This document shows, piece after piece, positions 15,572 to 23,719 of a stretch of DNA of 64,000 nucleotides. Origin of the DNA: Actinomadura sp. NBRC 104412 (lineage in GTDB: Bacteria > Actinomycetota > Actinomycetes > Streptosporangiales > Streptosporangiaceae); the NCBI RefSeq assembly GCF_030269515.1, contig NZ_BSTM01000026.1, positions 1 to 64,000 of the forward strand, read 5' to 3'. Each line of letters begins with the position of its first letter. The stretch's first letter is position 1. The notes beneath the pieces are model-generated. The model made no database searches and had not been told where the DNA came from. It was given only the letters and a program-made list of their open reading frames with translations. The translations under genes and the position numbers were made by a program.

Positions 15572-16392
15572 TCGACGTCAGGGTTTGGGCGCCCGCCCCG
15601 TACGAGACGACCGAGACGATCGGCCCGGGCCCGGCGGAGGCCCTGGCCGGCCTGCTCGACACCGCCCCTCCCGGCCCGGAACTGCCCCCGCTGTGGCACT
15701 GGGTCCATTTCCTGGACCGTCCCGCCCAGAAGGACCTCGGGCCGGACGGGCATCCCCTTGCTGGGCACTTCCTCCCGCCGATCCCCGACCGCCGCCGCAT
15801 GTTCGCGGGCGGGCGCCTTTCCCTGCGCCGCCCCCTCCGCATCGGCACGGCCGTGACGCGCCGTTCCGAGCTGGCCTCCACGGAGCTGAAGCACGGACGC
15901 AGCGGCGAGCTGCTGTTCGTGACCGTCCGCCACACGTTCCTGGACGGCACCGACGGGACGGAACTCGCCGTAGAGGAACAGGATCTCGTCTACCGCAGCG
16001 GCGATCCCGCCACCCGCCCCGCGCAGCCGTCCTACGAGCCCCCCGAACCTCCCGAGCAGGGCGACGCGCCCTGGACCCTGGCGATGACCGCCGACCCCGT
16101 CCTGCTGTTCCGGTTCAGCGCGCTGACCTATAACGCGCACCGGATCCACTACGACGAGACGTACACGACCCAGGTGGAGGGCCACCCGGGCTTGGTCGTC
16201 CACGGGCCGCTGCTGGCGATCCTGTGCCTGGAGCTGCCGCGCCGCGCCGGGCACAAGGTGAGCCGGCTGTCGTTCCGTGCCCGCAGCCCCGTGTACGCGG
16301 GCCAGCCGTTCCTCGCCACCGGCTCGCCCGACGGCGACCTGGCGATCCGCGCGCCGGGCGCCGTCACCGCCATGACGGCCGGGTTCAGCTGA
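15568..16392 (+). CDS. meh: Mesaconyl-C4-CoA hydratase-like protein (Meh, FAS1-like dehydratase)
   Basis: 274 residues with a double hotdog fold. The N-terminal half has LPPLWHWVHFLDRP and GHFLPPIPDRRRMFAGGRL, typical of the Meh/HTD2-like dehydratase group. The C-terminal half carries a MaoC-like pattern with NAHRIHYDETYTTQVEG and GLVVHGPL, containing the conserved Asp/His active-site region. Meh hydrates mesaconyl-C4-CoA to citramalyl-CoA. The start overlaps the mct stop, so the pair is coupled. The required citramalyl-CoA lyase is not in this window. It converges on the next gene with an 8-base overlap. Confidence 0.72.
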   Translation: MIDVRVWAPAPYETTETIGPGPAEALAGLLDTAPPGPELPPLWHWVHFLDRPAQKDLGPDGHPLAGHFLPPIPDRRRMFAGGRLSLRRPLRIGTAVTRRSELASTELKHGRSGELLFVTVRHTFLDGTDGTELAVEEQDLVYRSGDPATRPAQPSYEPPEPPEQGDAPWTLAMTADPVLLFRFSALTYNAHRIHYDETYTTQVEGHPGLVVHGPLLAILCLELPRRAGHKVSRLSFRARSPVYAGQPFLATGSPDGDLAIRAPGAVTAMTAGFS

Positions 16393-17575
16393 TCCGGTTG
16401 CGCTCGATGAGCTGGCGGACGATGACGTTGCGCTGGATCTCGTTGGTGCCCTCGCCGACGATCATCAGGGGTGCGTCGCGGAAGTAGCGCTCGATGTCGA
16501 ACTCGGTGGAGTACCCGGCGGCGCCGTGGACGCGCACCGCGTCGAGGGCGATCTCCATGGCGGCCTCGGACGCGTACAGCTTGGCCATGCCCGCCTCCAT
16601 GTCGCAGCGCAGCCCCGCGTCCAGCCGCTCGGCGGCGTCCAGCGTGAGCAGGCGCGCCGCCTGGAGCTTGGTGGCCATGTCGGCGAGGTGGTTGCCGACC
16701 GACTGGTGCTGCCAGATGGGCTTGCCGAACGCCTCGCGCTCCTGCGCGTAGCGGATCGAGTCCTCCAGGGCGGCCCTGCCCACGCCCAGCGCGCGGGCGG
16801 CGACCTGGACGCGGCCGACCTCCAGGCCCCGCATCATCTGGGCGAAGCCGCGTCCCTCCTCGCCGCCGAGCACCGCGTCCAGCGGGGCCTCGTACCCGTC
16901 GAAGACCAGCTCGCAGCTTTCCACGCCCTTGTAGCCGAGCTTGGGCAGGTCGCGGGACACGGTGAACCCGGGTCCCGGCTCGGCCAGCAGGATGCTGATG
17001 CCGCGGTGCCGCGGGGACGCCTCCGGGTCGGTCTTGCACAGCAGCGCGACCAGCCCGGACCGGCGCGCGTTGGTGATCCACATCTTGGCGCCGCGCACCA
17101 CGTAGCGGCCGCCGGACCGGCGCGCCGTGGTGGTCATCGCCTGGAGGTCCGAGCCGCCGGACGGCTCGGTCAGCGCCATCGTGGCGCGCAGTTCGCCGGT
17201 GGCCATGCGCGGCAGGTAGCGGGCCTTCTGCTCCTCGGTGCCGAACGTGGCGAGCAGGTGCGACACCACGGTGTGCCCGCCGAACGCCCCGGCCAGCGAC
17301 ATCCAGCCGCGGGCGATCTCCTCGGTGACCAGGGCGTAGCAGCGCTTGGACACCGCCGACCCCCCGTACCGCGCGGGCACGGCGAGGCCGAAGACGCCCA
17401 GCTCCTTCATCCGCTCGATCAGCCGTTCCGGGTAGGCGTCCGCGTGCTCCAGCTCGCGCGCGGACGGGCGGATCTCGCGGTCGGTGAACTCCCGGACGAC
17501 CTCGACGATGGCCCGCTCCTCGTCGTCCAGGCGGGCGGTCGGCTCGAACACGGCGCTCTCCTCACGTGGTGTCAT
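16385..17575 (-). CDS. Acyl-CoA dehydrogenase (possible methylsuccinyl-CoA type)
   Basis: 396 residues with a full acyl-CoA dehydrogenase fold. The FAD/substrate segment is ALTEPSGGSDLQAMTTTA, MWITNARRSG follows, and catalytic Glu lies in YSTEFDIERYFRD, with the terminal EGTNEIQRNVIVRQLIERN. It is transcribed divergently from the GntR gene, sharing the AT-rich operator at 17596. With mct and meh nearby, oxidation of methylsuccinyl-CoA to mesaconyl-CoA is a sensible guess, but the known bacterial methylsuccinyl-CoA dehydrogenase is longer. A general short or branched acyl substrate is the alternative. Confidence 0.75.
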   Translation of the reverse strand: MTPREESAVFEPTARLDDEERAIVEVVREFTDREIRPSARELEHADAYPERLIERMKELGVFGLAVPARYGGSAVSKRCYALVTEEIARGWMSLAGAFGGHTVVSHLLATFGTEEQKARYLPRMATGELRATMALTEPSGGSDLQAMTTTARRSGGRYVVRGAKMWITNARRSGLVALLCKTDPEASPRHRGISILLAEPGPGFTVSRDLPKLGYKGVESCELVFDGYEAPLDAVLGGEEGRGFAQMMRGLEVGRVQVAARALGVGRAALEDSIRYAQEREAFGKPIWQHQSVGNHLADMATKLQAARLLTLDAAERLDAGLRCDMEAGMAKLYASEAAMEIALDAVRVHGAAGYSTEFDIERYFRDAPLMIVGEGTNEIQRNVIVRQLIERNRIS

Positions 17576-17595
17576 CCGGACGGGCTGCCAGGATT

Positions 17596-17605
17596 TCATA
17601 TATTT
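17596..17605. promoter_or_regulatory. AT-rich putative operator shared by acyl-CoA dehydrogenase and GntR genes
   Basis: TCATATATTT is the exact reverse complement of the AAATATATGA core before mct at 14390. It sits between two divergent genes, 20 bases from the dehydrogenase start and 27 bases from the regulator start. This is the usual place for an autoregulatory GntR site. Confidence 0.5.
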
Positions 17606-17632
17606 TGTTGGCAGTCGGATGCAGGGGAGACG

Positions 17633-18334
17633 ATGACAGTGGTGCCGTCCGGCGACCGGGCCCTGGGCAGGCGACGCCAGCTCAGCGACGAGGTGGCCGC
17701 CTACGTCCGGGACCTGATCATGTCGGGGCAGGTCAGGCACGGCGAGTTCCTGCGGCTGGAACGGATCGCCGACGACCTCGGGGTCAGCGTCACCCCCGTG
17801 CGCGAGGCGCTGCTGTCGCTGCGCGGCGAGGGGTTCGTGCGGCTGGAGCCGCGCCGCGGGTTCATGCCGGCCCCGCTGACCCGGGAGGACGTGCACGACC
17901 TCTTCGAGGCGCAGGCGTACTTCGCGGGCGAGCTGGCCGCCCGCGCCGCCGCGCGGATCACCGAGGACGAGCTGGCCACGCTCGACCGCACCCAGGAGGA
18001 CCTGGAACGGGCGTCCAGGCTGCGCGACTCCGAGGCCATCGAGCGGGCCAACCACCACTTCCACCGGGTGATCAACCTGTCCGCGCGCTCCCCGAAGACC
18101 GCGTGGCTGCTGCAGCTGGTCGTGCGGTACGCGCCGCGCCGGTTCTACGCCGGCATCCAGGGCTGGAGCCAAGCCTCGGTGGACGACCACCATCTGGTGC
18201 TCGCCGCGCTGCGGGCCGGGGACGGCGAGGCCGCGCGGCAGGCGATGCGCACGCATATCCGGCACGCGGGCACCCTGCTCGTCGTCCACCTGGAGGGCCA
18301 GGGCTTCTGGCGCGAGGACGACCCGGCCCGCTGA
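17633..18334 (+). CDS. GntR regulator of the FCD (FadR) subfamily
   Basis: 233 residues: an N-terminal winged helix (about 10-78; the recognition region is VSVTPVREALLSLRGEGFVR) followed by an all-helical FCD ligand domain. Metal/ligand-type residues are seen in ANHHFHRVI and THIRHAGTL. FCD regulators sense small carboxylates or CoA-pathway intermediates. It lies between two acyl-CoA dehydrogenase genes on opposite strands and next to the AT-rich site also found before mct. It is therefore the likely switch for the mct-meh/dehydrogenase/CoA-transferase module, separate from KstR2. Confidence 0.85.
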   Translation: MTVVPSGDRALGRRRQLSDEVAAYVRDLIMSGQVRHGEFLRLERIADDLGVSVTPVREALLSLRGEGFVRLEPRRGFMPAPLTREDVHDLFEAQAYFAGELAARAAARITEDELATLDRTQEDLERASRLRDSEAIERANHHFHRVINLSARSPKTAWLLQLVVRYAPRRFYAGIQGWSQASVDDHHLVLAALRAGDGEAARQAMRTHIRHAGTLLVVHLEGQGFWREDDPAR

Positions 18335-18402
18335 CGACCCCCCGGCGTTGCCCGGCGACAGCGGCATCGTGAAGACCATCGGCGAGGAAGGGCGGACCGA
18401 TC

Positions 18403-19593
18403 ATGAGCGGCGGACGGCTGCAGCAGACCCACGGCCTGACCGGCGAGCAACGAGAGATCCTGGCCACGGTGCGGTCGTTCGTCGACAGGGAGATCCTGCC
18501 GGTCGCGACCGATCTGGAACGCGCCGACGCCTACCCGCGGGAGATCGTGGACGGCATGGCCGCGCTGGGCCTGTTCGGGCTGACGATCGCCGAGGAGTAC
18601 GGCGGGCTCGGCGAGTCGCTGCTGACCTACGCCCTGGTGGTCGAGGAGCTGTCGCGGGGCTGGATGAGCGTGTCGGGCATCGTCAACACCCACTTCATCG
18701 TGGCCTGGATGCTCGCCCAGCACGGCACGCCCGAGCAGAAGGCGCGCTACCTGCCGGGAATGGCGGCGGGCGAGGTCCGCGGCGCGTTCTCGATGTCGGA
18801 GCCGCACTGCGGCTCGGACGTGTCGGCGATCCGCACCCGCGCCGTCCCGGACGGGGACGGCTACCTCATCACCGGGCAGAAGATGTGGCTGACCAACGGA
18901 GCCACCTCCCACCTGGTCGCGACTTTGGTGAAGACCGACCCGGACGCGGGGCACAAGGGCATGACCACCTTCCTGGTCGACAAGACGCCCGGGTACGGGG
19001 AGGTCGCGCCCGGCCTGACCATCCCGGGGAAGATCGAGAAGATGGGGTACAAGGGCGTCGACACGACCGAGATGGTCTTCGACGCGTACCGGATCGGCGC
19101 CGGCCAGATTCTCGGCGGTACGCCGGGCCGGGGCTTCTACCAGATGATGGACGGCGTCGAGGTGGGCCGGGTGAACGTGGCCGCGCGGGGCTGCGGGGTC
19201 GCGCGCCGCGCGTACGAGCTGGCCCTCGACTACGCCAGGCGGCGCGAGTCGTTCGGGAGGCCGATCGCCGAGCACCAGGCGGTCATGTTCCGGCTGGCGG
19301 AGATGGCGACGAAGGTGGAGGCGGCGCACCAGATGATGGTGATGGCCGCCCGCCGCAAGGACTCCGGCGACCGCAACGACCTGGAGGCCGGGATGGCCAA
19401 GTACCTGGCCGGGGAGTACTGCAAGGAGGTCGTGGAGGCGTCCTTCCGGATCCACGGAGGCTACGGCTACTCCAAGGAGTACGAGATCGAGCGGCTGTAC
19501 CGGGAGGCGCCGATGCTCCTGATCGGCGAGGGCACCGCCGACATCCAGAAACTGGTCATCGGCCGGCGGCTTCTGGAAGAGCGGGGCGCCTGA
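18403..19593 (+). CDS. Acyl-CoA dehydrogenase
   Basis: 396 residues, clearly paralogous to the dehydrogenase at 16385 (same length, same block order). Visible blocks are SMSEPHCGSDVSAIRTRA, YLITGQKMWLTNG, the catalytic Glu region GYGYSKEYEIERLYRE, and EGTADIQKLVIGRRL at the end. The stop overlaps the next CoA-transferase start (TGATGG), giving a two-gene unit: dehydrogenase plus CoA-transferase. Together they could activate a dicarboxylate as its CoA thioester and desaturate it, feeding mct and meh. Exact substrate unknown. Confidence 0.8.
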   Translation: MSGGRLQQTHGLTGEQREILATVRSFVDREILPVATDLERADAYPREIVDGMAALGLFGLTIAEEYGGLGESLLTYALVVEELSRGWMSVSGIVNTHFIVAWMLAQHGTPEQKARYLPGMAAGEVRGAFSMSEPHCGSDVSAIRTRAVPDGDGYLITGQKMWLTNGATSHLVATLVKTDPDAGHKGMTTFLVDKTPGYGEVAPGLTIPGKIEKMGYKGVDTTEMVFDAYRIGAGQILGGTPGRGFYQMMDGVEVGRVNVAARGCGVARRAYELALDYARRRESFGRPIAEHQAVMFRLAEMATKVEAAHQMMVMAARRKDSGDRNDLEAGMAKYLAGEYCKEVVEASFRIHGGYGYSKEYEIERLYREAPMLLIGEGTADIQKLVIGRRLLEERGA

Positions 19594-20783
19594 TGGGGGC
19601 GCTGCCGCTGGAGGGGATCACGGTCGTCGCGCTGGAGCAGGCGGTGGCGGCGCCGTTCGCCACCCGCCAGCTCGCCGACCTCGGGGCGCGCGTGATCAAG
19701 ATCGAGCGGGTGGACGGCGGCGACTTCGCCCGCGCGTACGACACCGCGGTGCGGGGCGGGCTCGGCACGCATTTCGCCTGGCTCAACCGGTCCAAGGAGT
19801 CGGTGGCGCTCGACCTCAAGGCGGGCGAGGGACGGGCCGTCCTCGGCGCGCTGATCGAGCGCGCCGACGTCTTCCTGCAGAACCTCGCTCCCGGCGCCGC
19901 CGCCAGGATGGGGCTGGGAGCGGCCGAGCTGCGCGCCGGGCATCCGCGGCTGATCGTGGTGGACATGTCCGGGTACGGCTCGCGCGGCCCGTACCGCGAC
20001 AAGCGCGCCTACGACATGCTGGTGCAGGCCGAGGCCGGGCTGATCTCGGTCACCGGCACGCCCGAGACGCCCGTCAAGGCGGGGTCGCCGCTGGCCGACA
20101 TCGCCGCCGGGATGTACGCGTTCTCCGGTGTTCTGGCCGCGCTCGTGCGGCGCGGCACGACGGGGGAGGGCGCGTCGATCGAGGTGTCGATGTTCGACGC
20201 GGTCGCCGAATGGATGGGGCAGGCCCTCTACACCACGCTCTACACCGGTGAGCCGCCGCGCCGCACCGCGCTGGGGCACCCGGTGATCGCGCCCTACGAC
20301 AAGTACCCCACGGCGGACGGTGTGGACGTGGTGATCGGCGTCCAGAACGACCGCGGCTGGGCGGCGCTGGCCACGGGCGTGCTGGGCCGCCCCGACCTGG
20401 TCACCGATCCCCGGTACGCCACCAACCAGGCCCGCGTCCGCAACCGCGCCGAGGTGGACGCGCTGGTCGCCGGGTTCACGTCCCGGATGGGACGGGAGGA
20501 GCTGCTGCGCCGCCTGGACGAGGCGGGGGTGCCGAACGCCTCGCTGAACGACGGCCACGGCCTGGTCGCGCATCCGCAACTGGCCGAGCGGGACCGCTGG
20601 CGGGAGGTCGGCTCGCCGGTCGGGGACCTGCGGGCGATCCTGCCGCCGATCACGTTCGCGGACGCGGAGGCGCGGATGGGGCCGATCCCCGCGCTCGGCG
20701 AGCACACCGACGCGGTGCTGGCGGAGCTGGGGTACGACGGCGCGTCCGTCGAGCGGATGCGCGCGGCGGGCACGATCCGCTGA
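19593..20783 (+). CDS. Class III CoA-transferase (CaiB/BaiF)
   Basis: 396 residues with the class III CoA-transferase fold. Landmarks are GITVVALEQAVAAPFATRQL, DLKAGEGRAV, YDMLVQAEAGLISVTG (the segment holding the catalytic Asp in this family), the downstream GTTGEGASIEVSMFDA, and LGEHTDAVLAELGY at the C-terminus. The family moves CoA from donors such as succinyl-CoA to a carboxylic acid. It is only distantly like the mct product, so the two are unlikely to be redundant. Succinyl-CoA:methylsuccinate, itaconate or mesaconate CoA-transferase is a possible role, inferred from neighbours. Confidence 0.78.
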   Translation: MGALPLEGITVVALEQAVAAPFATRQLADLGARVIKIERVDGGDFARAYDTAVRGGLGTHFAWLNRSKESVALDLKAGEGRAVLGALIERADVFLQNLAPGAAARMGLGAAELRAGHPRLIVVDMSGYGSRGPYRDKRAYDMLVQAEAGLISVTGTPETPVKAGSPLADIAAGMYAFSGVLAALVRRGTTGEGASIEVSMFDAVAEWMGQALYTTLYTGEPPRRTALGHPVIAPYDKYPTADGVDVVIGVQNDRGWAALATGVLGRPDLVTDPRYATNQARVRNRAEVDALVAGFTSRMGREELLRRLDEAGVPNASLNDGHGLVAHPQLAERDRWREVGSPVGDLRAILPPITFADAEARMGPIPALGEHTDAVLAELGYDGASVERMRAAGTIR

Positions 20784-20785
20784 CC

Positions 20786-20881
20786 GATGCAGCTTGACGG
20801 ATGCAGCTTGACGGATGCAGTTTGACGGTGCAGCTTGACGTGTGCACTTGACGTGTGCCGTCTGATGGATGCCGCCTGTCG
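20786..20881. repeat. Seven degenerate 13/14-bp tandem repeats
   Basis: The unit gatgcagcttgacg is repeated perfectly at 20786 and 20800, with one change at 20814. Four decaying copies of 13-14 bases then run to 20881. The block fills the gap between the CoA-transferase and the aldo/keto reductase genes. Each good unit contains TTGACG, which resembles a -35 box. It may be a slippage product or promoter-associated; the sequence does not decide. Confidence 0.85.
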
Positions 20882-20913
20882 TCGCCCCGCGCCCATCGGC
20901 GAAGATCATGGGC

Positions 20914-21903
20914 ATGACCGACAACACTCCATCCATGCCCACCCGTACCTTCGCCGGCACTCCGGTAGGCGCGGTCGGGCTCGGACTGATGACCATGAGC
21001 CAGGGCTATGACCTGGCCGAACGTGACGACGACGTCTCCATCGCGGTGATCCGCGAGGCTCTGGACCTGGGCGTCACCTTCCTGGACACGGCACAGGTGT
21101 ACGGCAACGGCCACAACGAGTCCCTGCTCGGCAAGGCGCTGGCGGGCGGCCACCGGGACCGCGCCGTCGTCGCCACCAAGACCGGGCTCGTGGGCAAGAG
21201 CGGGCCCCGTCCCGCAGCGGGCCGTGATGGCACCCCCGGGAACGTGAAGCGGACGGCCGACGACAGCCTGCGCCGCCTCGGCACCGACGTCATCGACCTC
21301 TACTACCTGCACCGGGTCGATCCCGACGTCCCGCTGACCGAGACCTGGGGCGCGATGGCCGAGCTGGTGACCGAGGGGAAGGTCCGGTATCTGGGCCTGT
21401 CGGAGGTCACCGTCGCGCAGGCCGAGGAGGCGCACGCCGTCCACCCCGTGGCCGCGATCCAGTCCGAGCTGTCGCTGTGGACGCGGGACGCGCTGGGCAC
21501 GACCGGCACCTCCGGCGACGTGGTGGGCTGGTGCAAGGCCAACGGCGCCACGTTCGTCCCGTTCTCGCCGCTGGGACGCGGGTTCCTCACCGGCACGGTC
21601 ACCAGCGCCGACTTCGAGGACGACGACTTCCGTGCGCACAACCCGCGGTTCCAGGAGGAGGCGCTGAAGGCGAACCTGCGGATCGTGGACGTCGTCAAGG
21701 ACGTGGCCGCCCGGCACGGCGTCACGCCCGCCCAGGTGGCGATCGCCTGGACGCTCGCGCAGGGCGACCACGTCATCCCGATCCCCGGAACCAAGAAGCC
21801 GCACTACCTGAGGGAGAACGCGGCGGCCGCCTCCGTGGCGCTCGGCGAGGCCGACCTGGCGGCCCTGGACGCCGTCCCGGCGCCGGTGGGAAGCCGCTAC
21901 TAG
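20914..21903 (+). CDS. Aldo/keto reductase
   Basis: 329 residues from the ATG at 20914. The TIM-barrel AKR signature is present: GVTFLDTAQVYGNGHNE (Asp and Tyr of the catalytic tetrad), VATKTGL (Lys), YYLHRVDPDVPL (His), GLSEVTVAQAEE, and the NADPH-binding IPIPGTKKPHYLREN at the end. It probably reduces a ketone or aldehyde with NADPH. The stop codon overlaps the stop of ipdC on the opposite strand. It stands apart from both operons behind the tandem repeats, so its link to steroid or dicarboxylate metabolism is not established. Confidence 0.85.
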   Translation: MTDNTPSMPTRTFAGTPVGAVGLGLMTMSQGYDLAERDDDVSIAVIREALDLGVTFLDTAQVYGNGHNESLLGKALAGGHRDRAVVATKTGLVGKSGPRPAAGRDGTPGNVKRTADDSLRRLGTDVIDLYYLHRVDPDVPLTETWGAMAELVTEGKVRYLGLSEVTVAQAEEAHAVHPVAAIQSELSLWTRDALGTTGTSGDVVGWCKANGATFVPFSPLGRGFLTGTVTSADFEDDDFRAHNPRFQEEALKANLRIVDVVKDVAARHGVTPAQVAIAWTLAQGDHVIPIPGTKKPHYLRENAAAASVALGEADLAALDAVPAPVGSRY

Positions 21904-23000
21904 CCGCGCTCGCCGGTCCCGGCCAGGTGGGCGCGCTGCGCGCGGATCGCCTCGGCGGCGCCGGTAACGATCGAGTCGATCAGCTCGGCGCAGCTCGGCA
22001 GGTCGTCGATCAGCGCCACCGCCTGGCCGGACGCCATCACCCCGAGGTCGGGACGGCCGTCCACCATCGCGGCCTTCAGCAGCATCGGGGTGTTGGCGGC
22101 CATCAGCACCTGCGACCAGGACAGGTCCTTGCCGTGCTTCATCGCGCGGCCGTCGGCGAGCATCGCGCCCCACGACATCCCGGAGATCCGGCGGAACCGC
22201 GCCGCGTTGCGGAGCGCGCGCAACAGGCCGCCCGCGCGTCCCGACCGTTCCAGGGCGTCCACCAGGTCGCTGCGGAGGACGCGGTGCGGCATGCCGTCCA
22301 CCTGCCGCGTCACCACCGTCTCGGACGCGCCGAGGTAGACCTTCTTCACCTCGTCGGGCACCGTGCTGTCGGAGGTCAGCAGGAACCGGGTGCCCATCGC
22401 CACGCCCGCCGCCCCGTACGCCAGCGCCGCGGCCAGCCCGCGACCGTCGAAGAAGCCGCCGGCCGCGATCACCGGGATGTCCACCGCGTCCACGACCTGG
22501 GGGAGCAGCAGCGTGGTCGCGACCGGCCCGGTGTGGCCGCCGCCCTCGCCGCCCTGGACGAGGACGGCGTCGGCGCCCCACCCGGCGACCTTCTCCGCGT
22601 GCCTGCGGGCGCCGACGGACGGGATCACCACCACGCCCGCGTCCTTGAGCCTGGCGATCAGGTCGGGCTTGGGCGCGAGCGCGAAGGACGCGACCCTGAC
22701 GCCCTCCTTGATCAGCAGGTCGATCCTCTCGCCCGCGTCCTGGGCGTCCGCCCGCAGGTTCACCCCGAACGGCGCCTCGGTGCGCTCCTTGACCTCCCGG
22801 ATCGCCGTTGCGAGCCGGTCGGGCGTCATCGTCGCGGACGCCAGGATCCCCAGGCCGCCCGCGTTCGCCACGGCCGACACCAGCCGGGGCCCCGCGACCC
22901 AGCCCATGCCGGTCTGGACGACCGGATGCCGCACCCCCACCAGCCGGGTCAGCGGGGTGTCGAGCACCTGCCCGCCGCTCTCGCCGTTCTCGCCGCTCAT
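21900..23000 (-). CDS. ipdC: Flavin oxidoreductase IpdC (nitronate monooxygenase fold)
   Basis: 366 residues of the 2-nitropropane-dioxygenase/nitronate monooxygenase family, an FMN-binding TIM barrel. Typical segments are HPVVQTGMGWVAGPRLVSAV, GGEGGGHTGPVATTLLLPQV and IPVIAAGGFFDGRGLAAAL. In actinobacterial steroid loci the IpdC member of this family handles a hydroxylated indane-carboxyl-CoA intermediate during HIP breakdown. The gene follows ipdB with a 4-base overlap on the minus strand, in the same order as the mycobacterial Rv3550-Rv3553 block, which is the main reason for the name. Confidence 0.85.
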   Translation of the reverse strand: MSGENGESGGQVLDTPLTRLVGVRHPVVQTGMGWVAGPRLVSAVANAGGLGILASATMTPDRLATAIREVKERTEAPFGVNLRADAQDAGERIDLLIKEGVRVASFALAPKPDLIARLKDAGVVVIPSVGARRHAEKVAGWGADAVLVQGGEGGGHTGPVATTLLLPQVVDAVDIPVIAAGGFFDGRGLAAALAYGAAGVAMGTRFLLTSDSTVPDEVKKVYLGASETVVTRQVDGMPHRVLRSDLVDALERSGRAGGLLRALRNAARFRRISGMSWGAMLADGRAMKHGKDLSWSQVLMAANTPMLLKAAMVDGRPDLGVMASGQAVALIDDLPSCAELIDSIVTGAAEAIRAQRAHLAGTGERG

Positions 23001-23719
23001 GGCGCGACCTCGCGGTCACGCAGGCCGCGCGGGTCGAGCACGTCCCGGATGATCCGCAGCTCCTCCTCGGTCGGCGACCGCGTCTCGGGGACCTCGTCCG
23101 GGATCACCAGCTCGAAGCCCGTGGCGGCGGTGACCTCGTCCACGCTCACCCCGGGATGCACCGAGCGCAGCCGCATCCTGTGGTCGGGGGTGGCGAAGTC
23201 GAGCACCGCCAGGTTCGTCACCACCGCGCGGATCTCGTACGCGCCGCGGTCCCAGCCGATGCCGCTGACGAAGTCGACCTTCTCGGTGAACACCCGGGGC
23301 GAATGCTTCGGGATCCAGTAGCTGGTGGTGTTCACCTTGGTGTTGCCCGGCGCGCCGCGGGCGCCCAGCAACTGCGACTTCGGCCGCTCCCAGTCGCCGA
23401 TGCAGGAGATGTTGGAGTTGCCGTACCTGTCGATCTGGCTGGCGCCCAGCACCACGTGCCGCCGCCCGTTCAGCACCAGCCACAGGTGGTCCCGGAACGG
23501 CAGCCAGCCCTCCACCTCGCCCGACCCGCCCACGGGCACCGGCTCGGCGGTCAGCGCCGGCCCGCCGTCGGTGGTCAGCAGGCCCGGCTCGAACGTGGCC
23601 CGCGCCAGCCGGGAGCCGATCATCGGCACCGTCCCGCTGACCGCGGCGGCCACGATCTCCCCGTCCCCGCGGAACAGCTCGGCGCACGCCACCGCGCACA
23701 CCTCGGCCCTGGTGCTCAT
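22997..23719 (-). CDS. ipdB: CoA-transferase-fold hydrolase subunit IpdB
   Basis: 240 residues from the ATG at 23719, overlapping the ipdA stop (ATGA). The fold is the beta subunit of class I CoA-transferases, seen in VVLGASQIDRYGNSNISCIG, GNTKVNTTSYWIPKH and HPGVSVDEVTAATGFEL. IpdAB is known not to transfer CoA; it hydrolyses the carbon ring of COCHEA-CoA, opening steroid ring C. Consistent with that, the usual catalytic Glu/Gly motif of true CoA-transferases is not obvious here. It requires IpdA, encoded directly upstream. Confidence 0.88.
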   Translation of the reverse strand: MSTRAEVCAVACAELFRGDGEIVAAAVSGTVPMIGSRLARATFEPGLLTTDGGPALTAEPVPVGGSGEVEGWLPFRDHLWLVLNGRRHVVLGASQIDRYGNSNISCIGDWERPKSQLLGARGAPGNTKVNTTSYWIPKHSPRVFTEKVDFVSGIGWDRGAYEIRAVVTNLAVLDFATPDHRMRLRSVHPGVSVDEVTAATGFELVIPDEVPETRSPTEEELRIIRDVLDPRGLRDREVAP

